Assembly: GCF_900110455.1 (NCBI RefSeq)
Contig: NZ_FOIS01000001.1
Coordinates: 558,001 to 622,000 of the forward strand
Origin: Natrinema salifodinae
GTDB taxonomy: Archaea > Halobacteriota > Halobacteria > Halobacteriales > Natrialbaceae
Reading direction: 5' to 3'
DNA: 64,000 nt
How positions within the stretch are numbered: the stretch's first letter is position 1; every line of letters starts with the position of its first letter. Of the stretch, positions 1 through 9,616 are shown piece after piece. Under the pieces are notes generated by a model that saw only the letters and a program-made list of their open reading frames with translations, searched no databases and was not told the origin of the DNA. The position numbers and the translations under genes are program-made.

Positions 1-967
1 CGCGCGAGAGCCCGATCGCTCGCAGCGCCGCGAGCCGCTCGCGCTGGTGGGCGGCCACGAGCGCGAGCGTGTTCACCGTCAGCGCGACCCCGGCGAGCAC
101 CGCCAGCGCGACGAGCGTCACCCCGCTGGCGAGGACGAGCAAGTACTCACGCAGCATCGACTCGAGTTGCTCCTCGTTCGTCCGGACGTCGTACTCGGGA
201 TACGACCGCTGGAGGGCCTCGCTGACGGCCGCCGGGTCGGCGTCGGCCGCCGTGGTTACGGTCACGTACGTCGCCCGATCGGGGCCCGTCGTGCCGGTGA
301 CCGCCTGGAGCTCCCCGAGCGGCAGCGTCACCGTTGCCGTCCCGAGGAACTGCGAGTACGTCGACGAGATGCCGACGACCTCGAATTCGCGGTCCGGGGC
401 GGTGGTCGGGCTCGTGCCGACGTAGACGGTATCCCCGACGCCGACGTCGAACCGCTCGGCCGTCTCGGGATCGACGACGATCTCGCGGCTCATCGGCCCC
501 TCGTAGGTGCCGTCGGCGTAGTGGCTCTCCCCCGACGAGAACCCGTCGCCCGCTTCGATCGAGTGGCCGCGGTGCTCGCTCGGCACCCCGACGCCCGTCA
601 CGAGTTCGAGTTCGTCGGGCTCCGTCCCGACGTAGATTCCGTGAAACGCCAGCGGCGAGGCCGCCTCGACGTCGTCGCGAGCCTCCATCTCGTCGGCGAG
701 TCCGTGGGCGTCGGTGATCGGGTTCTCGATGCCGCCGGTCGCCGTCAGTTCGACGGACTCTCCCGCGACCCAGACGTCCTGGCCGGACCGGTCGAATCGG
801 TCCTCGCCGGTCTGGATGACGCCCAGCCCGAGACTTCCCAGGAGCGTGACGGCCAGGACGGCCAGGCCGATCGCGAGGACGACGAGCGCGGTCCGCCCGC
901 GCTCGTGGCGCACTTGCTCGATCGTGAGGCGGGCGACCGCGCCGAATTTAGCGAGTTTCCCGCCCAT
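1..967 (-). CDS. ABC transporter permease, FtsX/MacB type (partial, cut by left edge)
   Basis: The gene starts with ATG at 967 and runs off the left edge, so about 322 N-terminal residues are visible. A cytoplasmic start (MGGKLAKFGAVARLTIEQ) leads into a hydrophobic segment at about residues 27-47 rich in Ala, Val and Leu. A long extracellular MacB-like region with motifs such as DVWVAG follows, and a second hydrophobic stretch lies near the edge. This is the usual layout of FtsX-family permeases in lipoprotein- or peptide-exporting ABC systems. One base separates it from the stop of the second permease upstream, so the two are almost certainly co-transcribed with the ATPase at 2329-3126. Family-level identity is clear; the substrate is unknown. 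Confidence 0.85.
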   Translation of the reverse strand, partial: MGGKLAKFGAVARLTIEQVRHERGRTALVVLAIGLAVLAVTLLGSLGLGVIQTGEDRFDRSGQDVWVAGESVELTATGGIENPITDAHGLADEMEARDDVEAASPLAFHGIYVGTEPDELELVTGVGVPSEHRGHSIEAGDGFSSGESHYADGTYEGPMSREIVVDPETAERFDVGVGDTVYVGTSPTTAPDREFEVVGISSTYSQFLGTATVTLPLGELQAVTGTTGPDRATYVTVTTAADADPAAVSEALQRSYPEYDVRTNEEQLESMLREYLLVLASGVTLVALAVLAGVALTVNTLALVAAHQRERLAALRAIGLSR

Positions 968-968
968 G

Positions 969-2336
969 TTACCGCCCCAGTTCGGCGACGACGTTCGTTC
1001 GTGCGACGAGGTAGAGCGGGTACGGAAGCGCGAGCACGCCGGCGATCAGCGCCACTCCGACGGCGTAGGGCGCGAGGACCGGCCGGAGCGCCGCGATCGG
1101 TTCCGGGGCGACGGTCGCCGTCGCCACGCGGTTCGTCACTGCGATCCCGACGACGCCGAGGCCGACCCCGGCCAGCGCGCCCGCCAGCGTCAGCCCGAGC
1201 GTCGTCAGCGCGACGACGGCCAGGCGCGAGCGAAGCGAGAAGCCGACCGCCGCGAGCGCGGCGATCGTCCGCCGGTCCCGCTCGATCGTCAGCGCCGCCG
1301 CGGTCGCGACGAACAGCGAACAGATCGCGACCGCGACGACCAGCGCCACCAGGCTCGTCGCGAGCGCGAGGTCGTCGCTTCGAATCGACGCCACCCCGCC
1401 GTCGCCGCCGGCCCGGACCGTCGCGTTCGGATACGCGTCTTCGGCCGCCGCCTCGACCGTTCCCGTCGACGCGTCCGAACCGGCTTCGACGAGCACCTGG
1501 TCGGCGAGGTCGCCGTCGTCGGCGCCGGTCAGCGTCTGGAGTTCGCTCAAGTGGACCACGACCAGCGGTAGCTCGCCGGCTAGATCGGTGGTTTCGGTGT
1601 CGTCGACGGCGGTCACCGTTACGGTTCGGACGCCGGCGGGGGTTCGAGATCGGTTTTCGTCCGCTTCGTCCTCCGCCTGCCGTTGCTGTCCCCCCGCCCC
1701 CGACAGTTGCGACCGCGGACTTCCGATCGCGATGTCGTCCGCCGCCGTCGCGTTGAGGTCGTTCGCGACGGCGTCCGTCACGACGATTTCGTCCGTCCGC
1801 GGGCCGTCGAACGACCCGTTCGCGAAGTGCGGATCGCCCGGCTCGAGTCCGGCCGTCGAGACGCCTTCGATCTCGGTCGGTTTGGCCGGCGGCACGACGC
1901 CCAGCGCGAGCGCGGTTTCGGTCTCCCCGTCGGCGGTCCGGAGCCGCACGAGCTCCGTGAGGATCGGCGTCGCGTGCGCAACGTCGTCGCGGTCGTCGAT
2001 CGTCGCCGTCCGCCCGTGGGTGTCCCCGAGGCGCGGCCCCTCGACGTCGATCACCGACGAGAGCGTGCCGCCGCCCTCGGGGACGACGCGGATCTCGGAT
2101 TCGTCGGTCGTCGACTCGCCCGCCAGGCCGACCGCAATCCCGGTGACGACGAGCAACAGTGCGATCGTGAGCGCGACCAGCGAGACCGTCACCCCGGTCC
2201 GTCTCGGATGCCGGCGCAGTCGCGCGGCCAGGCGGTCGAGCGAGAGCCGGCAGAGGCCGAGCCACTGCTGGCGGCGGCTGCCGCGGCCGTGTTCTCTCCC
2301 TCGCTCGCGATCGCGGGTCTCGGGTTCGTCAGCCAT
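969..2336 (-). CDS. ABC transporter permease, FtsX/MacB type
   Basis: 455 residues. An acidic/basic cytoplasmic N-terminus is followed by a membrane helix at about residues 50-72 (VSLVALTIALLLVVTGIAVG). A roughly 250-residue extracytoplasmic domain comes next, then three helices in the last 140 residues. That is the MacB/LolC permease architecture. The gene starts with ATG at 2336, overlaps the end of the ATPase gene by 8 bases, and ends one base before the next permease. It therefore sits in a translationally coupled ATPase-permease-permease operon. The two permeases would form a heterodimer that extracts or exports an envelope substrate. What it carries cannot be told from sequence. Confidence 0.88.
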   Translation of the reverse strand: MADEPETRDRERGREHGRGSRRQQWLGLCRLSLDRLAARLRRHPRRTGVTVSLVALTIALLLVVTGIAVGLAGESTTDESEIRVVPEGGGTLSSVIDVEGPRLGDTHGRTATIDDRDDVAHATPILTELVRLRTADGETETALALGVVPPAKPTEIEGVSTAGLEPGDPHFANGSFDGPRTDEIVVTDAVANDLNATAADDIAIGSPRSQLSGAGGQQRQAEDEADENRSRTPAGVRTVTVTAVDDTETTDLAGELPLVVVHLSELQTLTGADDGDLADQVLVEAGSDASTGTVEAAAEDAYPNATVRAGGDGGVASIRSDDLALATSLVALVVAVAICSLFVATAAALTIERDRRTIAALAAVGFSLRSRLAVVALTTLGLTLAGALAGVGLGVVGIAVTNRVATATVAPEPIAALRPVLAPYAVGVALIAGVLALPYPLYLVARTNVVAELGR

Positions 2337-3126
2337 CGCTCGTCCCGCTCGTTACCGTTCCGTCGAGCAGTCGAAGCACGCGATCGGTCACCGCGACCGC
2401 CCGCTCGTCGTGGGTCGCGATCAGGACCGTCCGGTCGTCCGCGACGTCGACGAGGAGGTCGAGCACCCGTTCGCCGGTCGCCGTGTCGAGTTCGCCGGTC
2501 GGTTCGTCGGCCAACACGAGGTCGGGATCGGTCACCAGCGCCCGCGCGATCGCGACGCGCTGTCGCTCGCCGCCGCTGAGTTCGCTCGGTCGGTGGTCCG
2601 CGCGATCGGCCAGGCCGACCCGTTCGAGCAGGTCGGTCGCTCGCCGCCGTCGCACTCGGCGGGCCACCCCGCGTTCGATCAGCGGGAGGGCGACATTGGT
2701 GCGCGCGGTCAGCGACGGGAGCAGGTGAAACTCCTGAAAGACGAATCCGACGCGATCGCGCCGCAGTGCGGTCCGTTCGCTCGCCGAGAGTCGCGTGAGA
2801 TCCGTGCCGAGCACGTCGACGGTCCCCGCGGTCGGCTCGAGCAGTCCGCCGACGACGTGGAGGGCCGTCGACTTCCCGCTCCCGCTTGGTCCGACGAATC
2901 CGACGACCTCGCCGGCACGGGCCGTAAACGAGGCGTCGCGGAGCGCGGTGACCGATCGGGAGGGGTCGGACCGCAACCGCCCGGAACGGTCGCCGTACTC
3001 GTGAGTGACGTCCTCGCAGCGAACGGTGACGGGGGCGGACGCGTTCGTGCCCGCATCCGCGTTCGCTCGAGCCGCGTCCGCCGCAGTCGCCGGCTCGTTC
3101 GCGTTCGGTGGTGGATCGGCCGCCAT
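2329..3126 (-). CDS. ABC transporter ATP-binding protein, LolD/MacB type
   Basis: 265 residues from the ATG at 3126; a longer start at 3162 adds 12 unconvincing residues. The first ~33 residues are Ala/Asn-rich linker. Walker A GPSGSGKST is at about 79-87, the Q-loop Gln at about 131, the signature LSGGERQR at 183-190, Walker B LVLADEPTGELD from about 203, and the switch His at about 239. The GELD after Walker B and the overall length are typical of the LolD/MacB/FtsE clade. It energises the two FtsX-type permeases encoded immediately downstream and is the first gene of that operon. Confidence 0.92.
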   Translation of the reverse strand: MAADPPPNANEPATAADAARANADAGTNASAPVTVRCEDVTHEYGDRSGRLRSDPSRSVTALRDASFTARAGEVVGFVGPSGSGKSTALHVVGGLLEPTAGTVDVLGTDLTRLSASERTALRRDRVGFVFQEFHLLPSLTARTNVALPLIERGVARRVRRRRATDLLERVGLADRADHRPSELSGGERQRVAIARALVTDPDLVLADEPTGELDTATGERVLDLLVDVADDRTVLIATHDERAVAVTDRVLRLLDGTVTSGTSDG

Positions 3127-3419
3127 GCGTTGGGTTCGGTCCGGATGCCAGACGGCGCGCAATCAGTGTTTGGATTTCGTTACCGATCGCTATAAGGCGG
3201 CGGGTCGGTTTCCGAAAACGAAACCGTCGCCGGCGCCGTTTCGCGCAGCGCAACTGTCGACGCGCGGTCGATTGTCGGCGACCGTGAACGGACGGGAGGA
3301 GCGAAACGGCCGTCGGAACCGTCCCGATCCGGCCGATTCGACGGAAGCGGCCGGATTGCGTTTCGACGCGTGTCAACGGTCGCTACGTTTAGGTGCTCCT
3401 GTGTAGGCGGTTGGAACGA

Positions 3420-3701
3420 ATGCCAACCCAGCGTCGGATGCGCTTCGTCCGCGGCCACGTCGCGTGGATGGTCGCGACGCTCCTCGCGCTCGTCCTGCTC
3501 GATGCCGTCTCCTACGAGTTGTTTTTCGTCCTGTCGCTGATCGGACTGCTCGTCGTCACCGAGCTGACGGCGCCGTTTAACGTCGCGCCGACTTGGCGGC
3601 GCCGACTGCGCTGGCCGATCCTGCTCGGCCTGGCCGGCTTCGCGATCATCGTCGCGCGCCGGATCGTCGAGATCCTGCGGCCCGAGGTGGTGCCGGTATG
3701 A
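3420..3701 (+). CDS. Small membrane protein ahead of DUF4350 gene
   Basis: 93 residues from the ATG at 3420; an in-frame start at 3393 gives a less likely basic extension. Two hydrophobic segments are visible, about residues 14-47 (possibly a helical hairpin) and about 66-82, with Arg-rich flanks, so it should be an integral membrane protein. Its stop overlaps the start of the next gene in an ATGA junction, which indicates translational coupling with the DUF4350 and MoxR genes. I do not recognise a named family. It belongs by context to the MoxR/DUF58 membrane cluster. Confidence 0.75.
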   Translation: MPTQRRMRFVRGHVAWMVATLLALVLLDAVSYELFFVLSLIGLLVVTELTAPFNVAPTWRRRLRWPILLGLAGFAIIVARRIVEILRPEVVPV

Positions 3702-4831
3702 GCTGGCACGCGGGGCTGCTCGGCGACGGCGATGTCGACTGGCCGCGGGTCCTGTTGCTCGCGCTCGCGGCTACCGTGGTCCTCACGGTCGGAGCCGTCG
3801 CCGCGACGTCGTCGGCCTCGTTCGGGCCGTACAATCCCACGTGGGACGGCTCCTCGGAGTTCCGCGAGGACGTGCAGGCCGCTCCGGGCGTCGAGCACCA
3901 TCTGATCCGCGACGCCGCCGAGTACGAGGAGCTGCCGGCGAACGACACGGTCGCGTTCGTCGTCGCGCCGGACGAGCCCTACGAGGACGAAGATGCTGCG
4001 CGCGTCCGCGAGTTCGTCGCCGAGGGCGGGACGCTCGTCGTCCTCGAGAACCGCGACGGGGCGAGCAACGAGTTACTGGCCGACGTCGGCGCCGAGGCGA
4101 GGGCGGACGGCCGACTCCTGCGGGACGAACAACACCACTTCCGCGGCCCGACGATGCCGGTCGCCGCGGACGTCGGGAACCACACGCTCGCGACCGGCAT
4201 CGAGCAACTGACGTTCAACTACGCGACCGCCGTCGATCCCGGAAACGCGACGGTGCTGGTCGCGACCAGCGAGTTCGCGTACCTCGGGAGCGAGGACGAC
4301 GGACTGGACGCGGGCGACGAACTCCGTTCGTATCCGGTCGCCACGGCCGAGAACGTCAGCAACGGGCAGGTAGTCGTCGTCGGCGATCCGAGCGTCACGA
4401 TCAACGCGATGTACGACGAGCCGGACAACGCCGCGTTCGTCCGCGGACTCTACGACGACGCCGATCACGTCGTCGTCGACCGCTCCCACGGCGACGACGT
4501 GCCGCCGCTGACCGCCGCGGTCCTGACGGTCCGGGACTCGCCGTGGCTCCAACTCCTCGTCGGGACCGCAGGCATCGGCCTGGTCGCGGTCCTCTCGCGG
4601 GTGCGCGTCCGGTCCGTTCTCGAGACCGTCCGGGCCGTGCTGCCCGCGCGATTCCGGTCGGTCGAGGGACGCAGTGGCGGCGGCGGGAGTGAATCGAGCC
4701 GTCTCGGGCTCTCCGAGCACGATCGCGTCGAATACCTCCGCCGACGCCACCCTGAGTGGGATGATGATCAGGTAAAACGAATGGCAACAGCGTTTAACAA
4801 TCACCGTATGGAAGAGGACGGCTACGAATGA
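3698..4831 (+). CDS. DUF4350 domain membrane protein
   Basis: 377 residues from the ATG at 3698, chosen because it gives the ATGA overlap with the gene before; longer in-frame starts read into its coding sequence. It has an N-terminal membrane helix at about residues 15-35. A soluble outer domain of about 240 residues follows, with the PYNPTWDGSSEF start and GGTLVVLENRD segment typical of DUF4350, a class-I glutamine-amidotransferase-like fold. A second helix lies near residue 290, and a cytoplasmic tail contains a short charged helical motif (YLRRRHPEWDDDQVKR). DUF4350 proteins commonly sit beside MoxR and DUF58 genes, as here. Its biochemical role is unknown. Confidence 0.85.
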   Translation: MSWHAGLLGDGDVDWPRVLLLALAATVVLTVGAVAATSSASFGPYNPTWDGSSEFREDVQAAPGVEHHLIRDAAEYEELPANDTVAFVVAPDEPYEDEDAARVREFVAEGGTLVVLENRDGASNELLADVGAEARADGRLLRDEQHHFRGPTMPVAADVGNHTLATGIEQLTFNYATAVDPGNATVLVATSEFAYLGSEDDGLDAGDELRSYPVATAENVSNGQVVVVGDPSVTINAMYDEPDNAAFVRGLYDDADHVVVDRSHGDDVPPLTAAVLTVRDSPWLQLLVGTAGIGLVAVLSRVRVRSVLETVRAVLPARFRSVEGRSGGGGSESSRLGLSEHDRVEYLRRRHPEWDDDQVKRMATAFNNHRMEEDGYE

Positions 4832-5871
4832 GTAGCGACGATGATCCGGTCGACGAACCGAGCGCCGATCCGAGCGCCGTCTACGACCTGCTGCGCGCCG
4901 AGATCGACCGCGTCTTGATCGGTAACGATGAGGCAGTCGAGTACCTGGCGATCTCGCTGATAACTCGCGGCCACCTCCTGCTCGAGGGGGTTCCGGGGAT
5001 CGCGAAGACGACGCTTGCGAACCTCTTCGCGCGGACGACCGGCCTCGAGTACAATCGCATCCAGCTGACGCCCGATACCCTGCCGGCCGACATCACCGGC
5101 ACGCACATCTACCGACAGAGCACGGAGACGTTCGAACTGCAGCGCGGCCCCGTCTTCGCCAACCTCGTCGTCGCCGACGAGATCAACCGCGCGACGCCGA
5201 AGACCCAGAGCGCGCTACTCGAGGCGATGGAGGAACGGCGCGTGACCATCGAGGGCGAGACGCTCTCCCTGCCCGACCCCTTCATGGTCGTCGCGACCCA
5301 GAACCCGATCGAGGCCGAGGGCGTCTTCCAGCTCCCGGAGGCCCAGCGCGATCGCTTCCAGTTCAAGCTCACGCTCGATCTCCCCGATCGGAGCGACGAA
5401 CGGGAGCTGCTCGACCGCTTCGACAGCGATCCGGACCTCGGCCCCGGCGACGTCGATCAGGTCATCAGGCCGCGGGAGCTCGTCGACGCGCGCGAGACCG
5501 TCCGCGAGGTCCACGTCGCCCCGCCGGTCAAGGAGTACGTGCTCGACCTGGTCGCCGCGACGCGGGACCACGCGGACGTCTCCCACGGCGCCTCGCCGCG
5601 CGCGACGCTCGCCTTCCTCAACGGCTCGAAAGCCCGCGCCGCGATCCGCGGCCGCGACTACGTGATCCCCGACGATGTGAAGTCGATGGCCGAGCCGGTG
5701 TTGCGCCACCGCCTGGTGATGAGCACGGACGCTGACCTCAGTAACGTCGATCCGACCGACGTCGTCGCGGACATCGTCGACACGATCGAGCCGCCAGGCG
5801 CCGACGCGAGCGACGCGCCCGAGGCGCCGATGGCGAGCGACGGCGGGAACGAGTCCGTCGAGAAGCGGTAA
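4828..5871 (+). CDS. MoxR-family AAA+ ATPase
   Basis: 347 residues, starting in a 4-base ATGA overlap with the DUF4350 gene. Walker A GVPGIAKT is at 54-61, Walker B VVADEIN at 114-120, the sensor-1 segment ATQNPIE near 155, and an arginine-finger region follows (PEAQRDRF). A C-terminal AAA lid (PRATLAFLNGSKARAA) and a short acidic tail complete it. MoxR ATPases are thought to act as chaperones that remodel or activate partner proteins carrying VWA or DUF58 domains. A DUF58 gene lies 2 kb away on the other strand. The identification is firm; the client is unknown. Confidence 0.95.
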   Translation: MSSDDDPVDEPSADPSAVYDLLRAEIDRVLIGNDEAVEYLAISLITRGHLLLEGVPGIAKTTLANLFARTTGLEYNRIQLTPDTLPADITGTHIYRQSTETFELQRGPVFANLVVADEINRATPKTQSALLEAMEERRVTIEGETLSLPDPFMVVATQNPIEAEGVFQLPEAQRDRFQFKLTLDLPDRSDERELLDRFDSDPDLGPGDVDQVIRPRELVDARETVREVHVAPPVKEYVLDLVAATRDHADVSHGASPRATLAFLNGSKARAAIRGRDYVIPDDVKSMAEPVLRHRLVMSTDADLSNVDPTDVVADIVDTIEPPGADASDAPEAPMASDGGNESVEKR

Positions 5872-6014
5872 TCGGCTGCGGACCCCGAACCGCGCGACGG
5901 GTCCGTCTCGTCTTCCGCTCCGAAATCGATCTCCGGCAGCGGATAGTAACGCGGTTGCGTTAGTCAGAAACCCTGGTGAAACGCTCGTTACGAACGGGGG
6001 AGTGACTGAACGGG

Positions 6015-6212
6015 TTATCCCTCGTATGCGATTCGTTCGACGGCGACCACTACTCTGTAGACGAGATAGGCGAGGTACAGATTCACGGCCAGCAATACGC
6101 CGAGAATCGTTTCTGAGGTCAAAACACCGTATGCAATACTCGGAACGATCAAAAACATCAGAATCGTTCCGTGGATAATGGGGAGACTCACCCACGACGA
6201 ATCAGCGGCCAT
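6015..6212 (-). CDS. Small two-helix membrane protein, function unknown
   Basis: 65 residues from the ATG at 6212; a TTG at 6227 would add five residues. Two hydrophobic segments (about residues 9-31 and 35-55) end in a charged VERIAYEG tail. The region just upstream is AT-rich with TATA-like elements, consistent with its own promoter. Codon choice is less GC-biased than its neighbours. It resembles in size and topology the two small membrane proteins in the Trk block at 47.5 and 50.2 kb, but I cannot claim homology. No family recognised. Confidence 0.6.
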   Translation of the reverse strand: MAADSSWVSLPIIHGTILMFLIVPSIAYGVLTSETILGVLLAVNLYLAYLVYRVVVAVERIAYEG

Positions 6213-6345
6213 AGCGGATAGATTCAATTATAATCTCAAATAATTTTTGTTTCGATTAGCCTCGTTCGCGTTCGATACGGATGCTTTACGAACGATCTGA
6301 CCGACCCCGATTCGGAATCACTACTGAATACCGGACCCGGAGTAC

Positions 6346-7359
6346 CTACTGCTCTGGCGACGACTCGTCGTCGCCCGTCCCGCTCGCTTCGGTCTCGTCG
6401 ACGGCGGTCGCATTCGCGTCGATCGTCCCCGCGTCTTCCTCGACTCCTCGATCGTCCCAGCGACACGTAACGAGCCACTCGGCCTGCTCGTCGCCTGGCG
6501 CGATCGAGAGTCGGACCGGTCGGTCGAGGCCGGCCGCGACGCCGACCGCGAGGAACGAGGCGATCGGGTGGTCGAAGCGGTCGACGTCGCCGAACGCGCT
6601 GTCGCCGACGGCGACGGTGACCCGTCCGTCGGCCGGGTCGGCGTCCGGATCGGCGCGCGCGGCGAGTTCGAACTGTTCGACGAGTCCGTCGGCGAGCTGG
6701 GTCGCGAGCTGTCCCGGATCGGTCGCGAGGGGGTCCGTGAGCGTCCGTTCGAATTCTTCGAACAGCGTCGCGCCGGTGGGTTCGAGGACGAGCCCGCGGT
6801 GGTCGCGATCGGTCGCGATCGGTCCGTCGAGCTCCTCGCGGGCGGGAAGCGGGCGGTCGTCGGTCGCCCGCTGGGGGACGTACAGCCGCGCCCCCGCCCC
6901 CGCGTCGGCCGGCAGGTAGACGCGGTCGTCGCCCAGCCCGAGTTCGTCGGCGATCGCCGCCTGGTTGGTCGCCGTCGCGGCGTAGATGCGTTCGCCGACG
7001 TCCGCGGCGACGAACGCCCCGGGCGTCAGGTAGTAGGTCAGAACGCCGCCGAACAGCCCCGTCGCGGCGAGCGCGAATAGGACCGCTCGCCCGTCGGGGA
7101 ACGGGACCGCCGCGAGGGCGGCGAGGACCCCGATGAGCGCGAGTCCGGCCGCCGTGCGTCGGTACTGCGCCCGGCGGACGCGGGCGTACTCGGTGCGCAG
7201 TCGACGGTTCTCCGCCTCGAGGAGTTCCGCTCGCGCCGCGAGCTCGACCAGGTCGTCGTCGCCGTCGGCGGGTCCGTCCGCTGTGGCTCCGTCGTTCGCG
7301 GTAGCGTCGTCGGTCTCCGGATCGATCCGTCGCTCGTCGCTGGCGTTGCGCGTACTCAT
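6346..7359 (-). CDS. Haloarchaeal membrane protein with N-terminal coiled coil
   Basis: 337 residues. An acidic N-terminus (1-37) is followed by a coiled-coil stretch (about 38-65, with ELLEAENRRLRTEY). Two membrane helices come next (about 70-88 and 93-112), then a soluble domain with LYVPQRATDDRP and GLVLEPTGATLFEEFERTL, and a long acidic tail. The pattern matches a haloarchaea-restricted DUF family whose function is not known. It is the last gene of a minus-strand operon with the membrane protein at 7356 (4-base overlap) and the DUF58 gene at 7940, so it probably works with the MoxR/DUF58 system. Confidence 0.8.
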   Translation of the reverse strand: MSTRNASDERRIDPETDDATANDGATADGPADGDDDLVELAARAELLEAENRRLRTEYARVRRAQYRRTAAGLALIGVLAALAAVPFPDGRAVLFALAATGLFGGVLTYYLTPGAFVAADVGERIYAATATNQAAIADELGLGDDRVYLPADAGAGARLYVPQRATDDRPLPAREELDGPIATDRDHRGLVLEPTGATLFEEFERTLTDPLATDPGQLATQLADGLVEQFELAARADPDADPADGRVTVAVGDSAFGDVDRFDHPIASFLAVGVAAGLDRPVRLSIAPGDEQAEWLVTCRWDDRGVEEDAGTIDANATAVDETEASGTGDDESSPEQ

Positions 7360-7943
7360 GTCGTACTCGTGTCCGTCGTGTCCGTCATCTCGCCGGGGTC
7401 GGCGTCGAGGGTCGTCTCACCGGAGGTGTCGGGAGTCGATGCGGCTCCGTCCGTCGGCGCCCCGTTACCGTCGGCGTCAGGGACCAGGCCGAGGCGCACG
7501 AGTTCGAGTCGGTGGAGTCCGTACGCCCCGAGCGCGAGGAGCGCGAGGGCGGTCGCGGCGGCCAGCCAGGGCGGCTGCCAGCGGGCGACGAGCCACGCGC
7601 TGCCCGCGATCGACAGCGCGCTCGTGACCGCGACGAGCGCGACCCGGCCTGGGCTCGCCGTCCGGCGGAGCGGCGCGAGCACCGCAGCCGCGAACGCGGC
7701 TTCGACAATCGCGAGCGAGATCAGATCGATCCCGTCGGGGAACCACGCGAGGAGGGCGACGTGGCCGATCGCGATCGCATACGGGACGCCGAGGCCGTAC
7801 CCGACGAGCGCCGTCGCGGCTCCCGCGGCCGCACCGACCGGGCCGGCGACCGCGCCGAAGGCGGCGACGAGCGCGAGGAGCGCGACGCCGGTCGGCCAAC
7901 CCCGGCCGGTCGTCGCCGGAACCGCGTCGATGCGACCGCTCAC
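7356..7943 (-). CDS. Polytopic membrane protein between DUF58 gene and coiled-coil gene
   Basis: 195 residues with about five hydrophobic segments (roughly residues 17-38, 40-60, 62-92, 100-120 and 126-145), then a Thr/Asp/Ala-rich hydrophilic tail of about 40 residues. It overlaps the DUF58 gene upstream and the next gene downstream by 4 bases each, so the three are translationally coupled. No recognisable catalytic motif. By context it may be a membrane partner of the DUF58/MoxR pair; the family is not one I can name. Confidence 0.75.
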   Translation of the reverse strand: MSGRIDAVPATTGRGWPTGVALLALVAAFGAVAGPVGAAAGAATALVGYGLGVPYAIAIGHVALLAWFPDGIDLISLAIVEAAFAAAVLAPLRRTASPGRVALVAVTSALSIAGSAWLVARWQPPWLAAATALALLALGAYGLHRLELVRLGLVPDADGNGAPTDGAASTPDTSGETTLDADPGEMTDTTDTSTT

Positions 7944-9526
7944 GCGCGATCACCTCCGGCTCCGGCCTCGGCCCTCGACTCGGTTCCGGACCGACCCGCT
8001 TCCAAGACGGCCGAGAGCCGATCGGTCGGCGCGACCTCCAGAGCCGTCACGCCGTCCATCCGCGCGAGGTCCCGGCGGAACTCCTCGAACGCGACGTAGC
8101 GCTCGTAGGCCCGTTCGACGTCCGCCAGGCCGGCCGGCTCGTAGAGGACCGACGGCGCGAGCAGGACCGTGACGGCGGTTCCGCTCTGTCGGGCGAGTCT
8201 GACCGTCTCGCGGAGCTCCGTCGGCCGCGAGTCGTCGGTGCAGATGACGGTCCAGACCCCGTTTCGCGTCGCCGTCATCGCGGTGTTGACCGCGCCGTAC
8301 AGCGGGTCCTCGGCCATCCGCTGCCGGTAGACCTGCCGATCGGCGTAGAACGGGCGCAACGCGTCCGTGAACGCGTCGTCCGCCCCTTCGAGGTCGGCGA
8401 GCGACCGCTGGACGTCCGCCGGCGTCGTCCGGCGGCGCAGCAGCGACCCGCCCGGTTCGGCCCCGCGTCCGACTGCCGCGGTCGCCGGCATCACCTCGGT
8501 CCCGCCGGTCGACGACCCGGCCCGGGCGGTCGAAACCGGTACCGGCTCGGACGGCACGTCCGGATCCGCCGTCGGTTCGAGGTCGAGCAACCGCTGCCGG
8601 ATCGTGCGATAGGTGACGGCCGCGGCGGCCACGTCGATGCGATCGGTCGAGCCGCCGTCGCCGACGGTCACCAGGCCGATCGGATCACTGTGCCGGTTGG
8701 CCGTGCCCGCGACGACCAGCGCGACCTCGCGGAGGAACGCCAGTTTCGTCTCGCCAGGGGGACCCGTCGCGAGCGAGCCACGGTGGTCGACGACCAGCAA
8801 GGTGCGCCGATCGGTCTCGGCCTCGTACTCGCGGACGTACGGCGTCATGAGCCGCGCCGTCGCCTTCCAGTCGATTCGGTTGCCCGCGTCACCGGGAACG
8901 TACTCGCGGAGCTCGGCGGGCTCGATCCCCGTCCCGGTTCGGTCGGCGTCGTGTAAGCCGTACGAGGCGGCGATCCGGTCGCCGCCCTCCCCGACGTGGA
9001 TCCCGCGGGGACCGGGCGGTTCGACCGTCACGGTCGGCGCCGATCCCGCCGACAGCGTCTCGCGAAACAGGCCGTCGGTCGCCGTTACCGTCGGCTGCTC
9101 GAAGTCGTGGCGGCCGGCGACGGGCCAGGCGACCCGGCGCGTTCGGGAGGCGCGGTCGGTAGTCGGCTCGAGGGTGACTGCGAAGGGAGTCGTCGCGCGC
9201 GCCGCGACGGGGAGCCCGGCTTCGACTTCGACGGTCAGGGCCGTGTCCGCGTTCGTCTCCGCCCCCGGCTCGGCGTCGCGCTCGACGGCGAGCGTGATCG
9301 GCACCTCGTCGCCCGTTCGAACGTCGGTTCGGGCGGGCGACTGAACGACCGAGAGCGACGCCGTCGATCGCTCTAAGTCGCGGGCGAACCGGTACTGGTG
9401 AGCGAGCAACCAGGCGCCGACGAGGGCGGCGCCGGCAAGCGGGAGCGGACGCCCGAAGATGATTGCGAGGACGGCGAGTACGGCCGCCAGGGCGGCGACC
9501 GTTCCCCCGCGACGGGTAGGACGCAT
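7940..9526 (-). CDS. DUF58 domain protein
   Basis: 528 residues. Two adjacent membrane helices (about residues 9-24 and 28-43) are followed by an immunoglobulin-like region (about 60-170). The DUF58 signature YVPGDAGNRIDWKATAR is at 209-225, then a VWA-like stretch with LLVVDHRGS, where the metal-site motif is degenerate (D-x-R-G-S). DUF58 proteins are the usual partners of MoxR ATPases and are proposed to work in envelope or exported-enzyme maturation. It heads a three-gene minus-strand operon and is divergent from the DUF4129-like gene at 9702. The spacer between them carries the CTAGGTACTAG element. Confidence 0.92.
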   Translation of the reverse strand: MRPTRRGGTVAALAAVLAVLAIIFGRPLPLAGAALVGAWLLAHQYRFARDLERSTASLSVVQSPARTDVRTGDEVPITLAVERDAEPGAETNADTALTVEVEAGLPVAARATTPFAVTLEPTTDRASRTRRVAWPVAGRHDFEQPTVTATDGLFRETLSAGSAPTVTVEPPGPRGIHVGEGGDRIAASYGLHDADRTGTGIEPAELREYVPGDAGNRIDWKATARLMTPYVREYEAETDRRTLLVVDHRGSLATGPPGETKLAFLREVALVVAGTANRHSDPIGLVTVGDGGSTDRIDVAAAAVTYRTIRQRLLDLEPTADPDVPSEPVPVSTARAGSSTGGTEVMPATAAVGRGAEPGGSLLRRRTTPADVQRSLADLEGADDAFTDALRPFYADRQVYRQRMAEDPLYGAVNTAMTATRNGVWTVICTDDSRPTELRETVRLARQSGTAVTVLLAPSVLYEPAGLADVERAYERYVAFEEFRRDLARMDGVTALEVAPTDRLSAVLEAGRSGTESRAEAGAGGDRA

Positions 9527-9616
9527 ATCCGGATAGATTCCAATGCTCGTGTTGAAAGTATTGGTTGCTCACATTCGCCATTCGGATCGGCTATCCGAGC
9601 GCGAACGCAGCGGCTG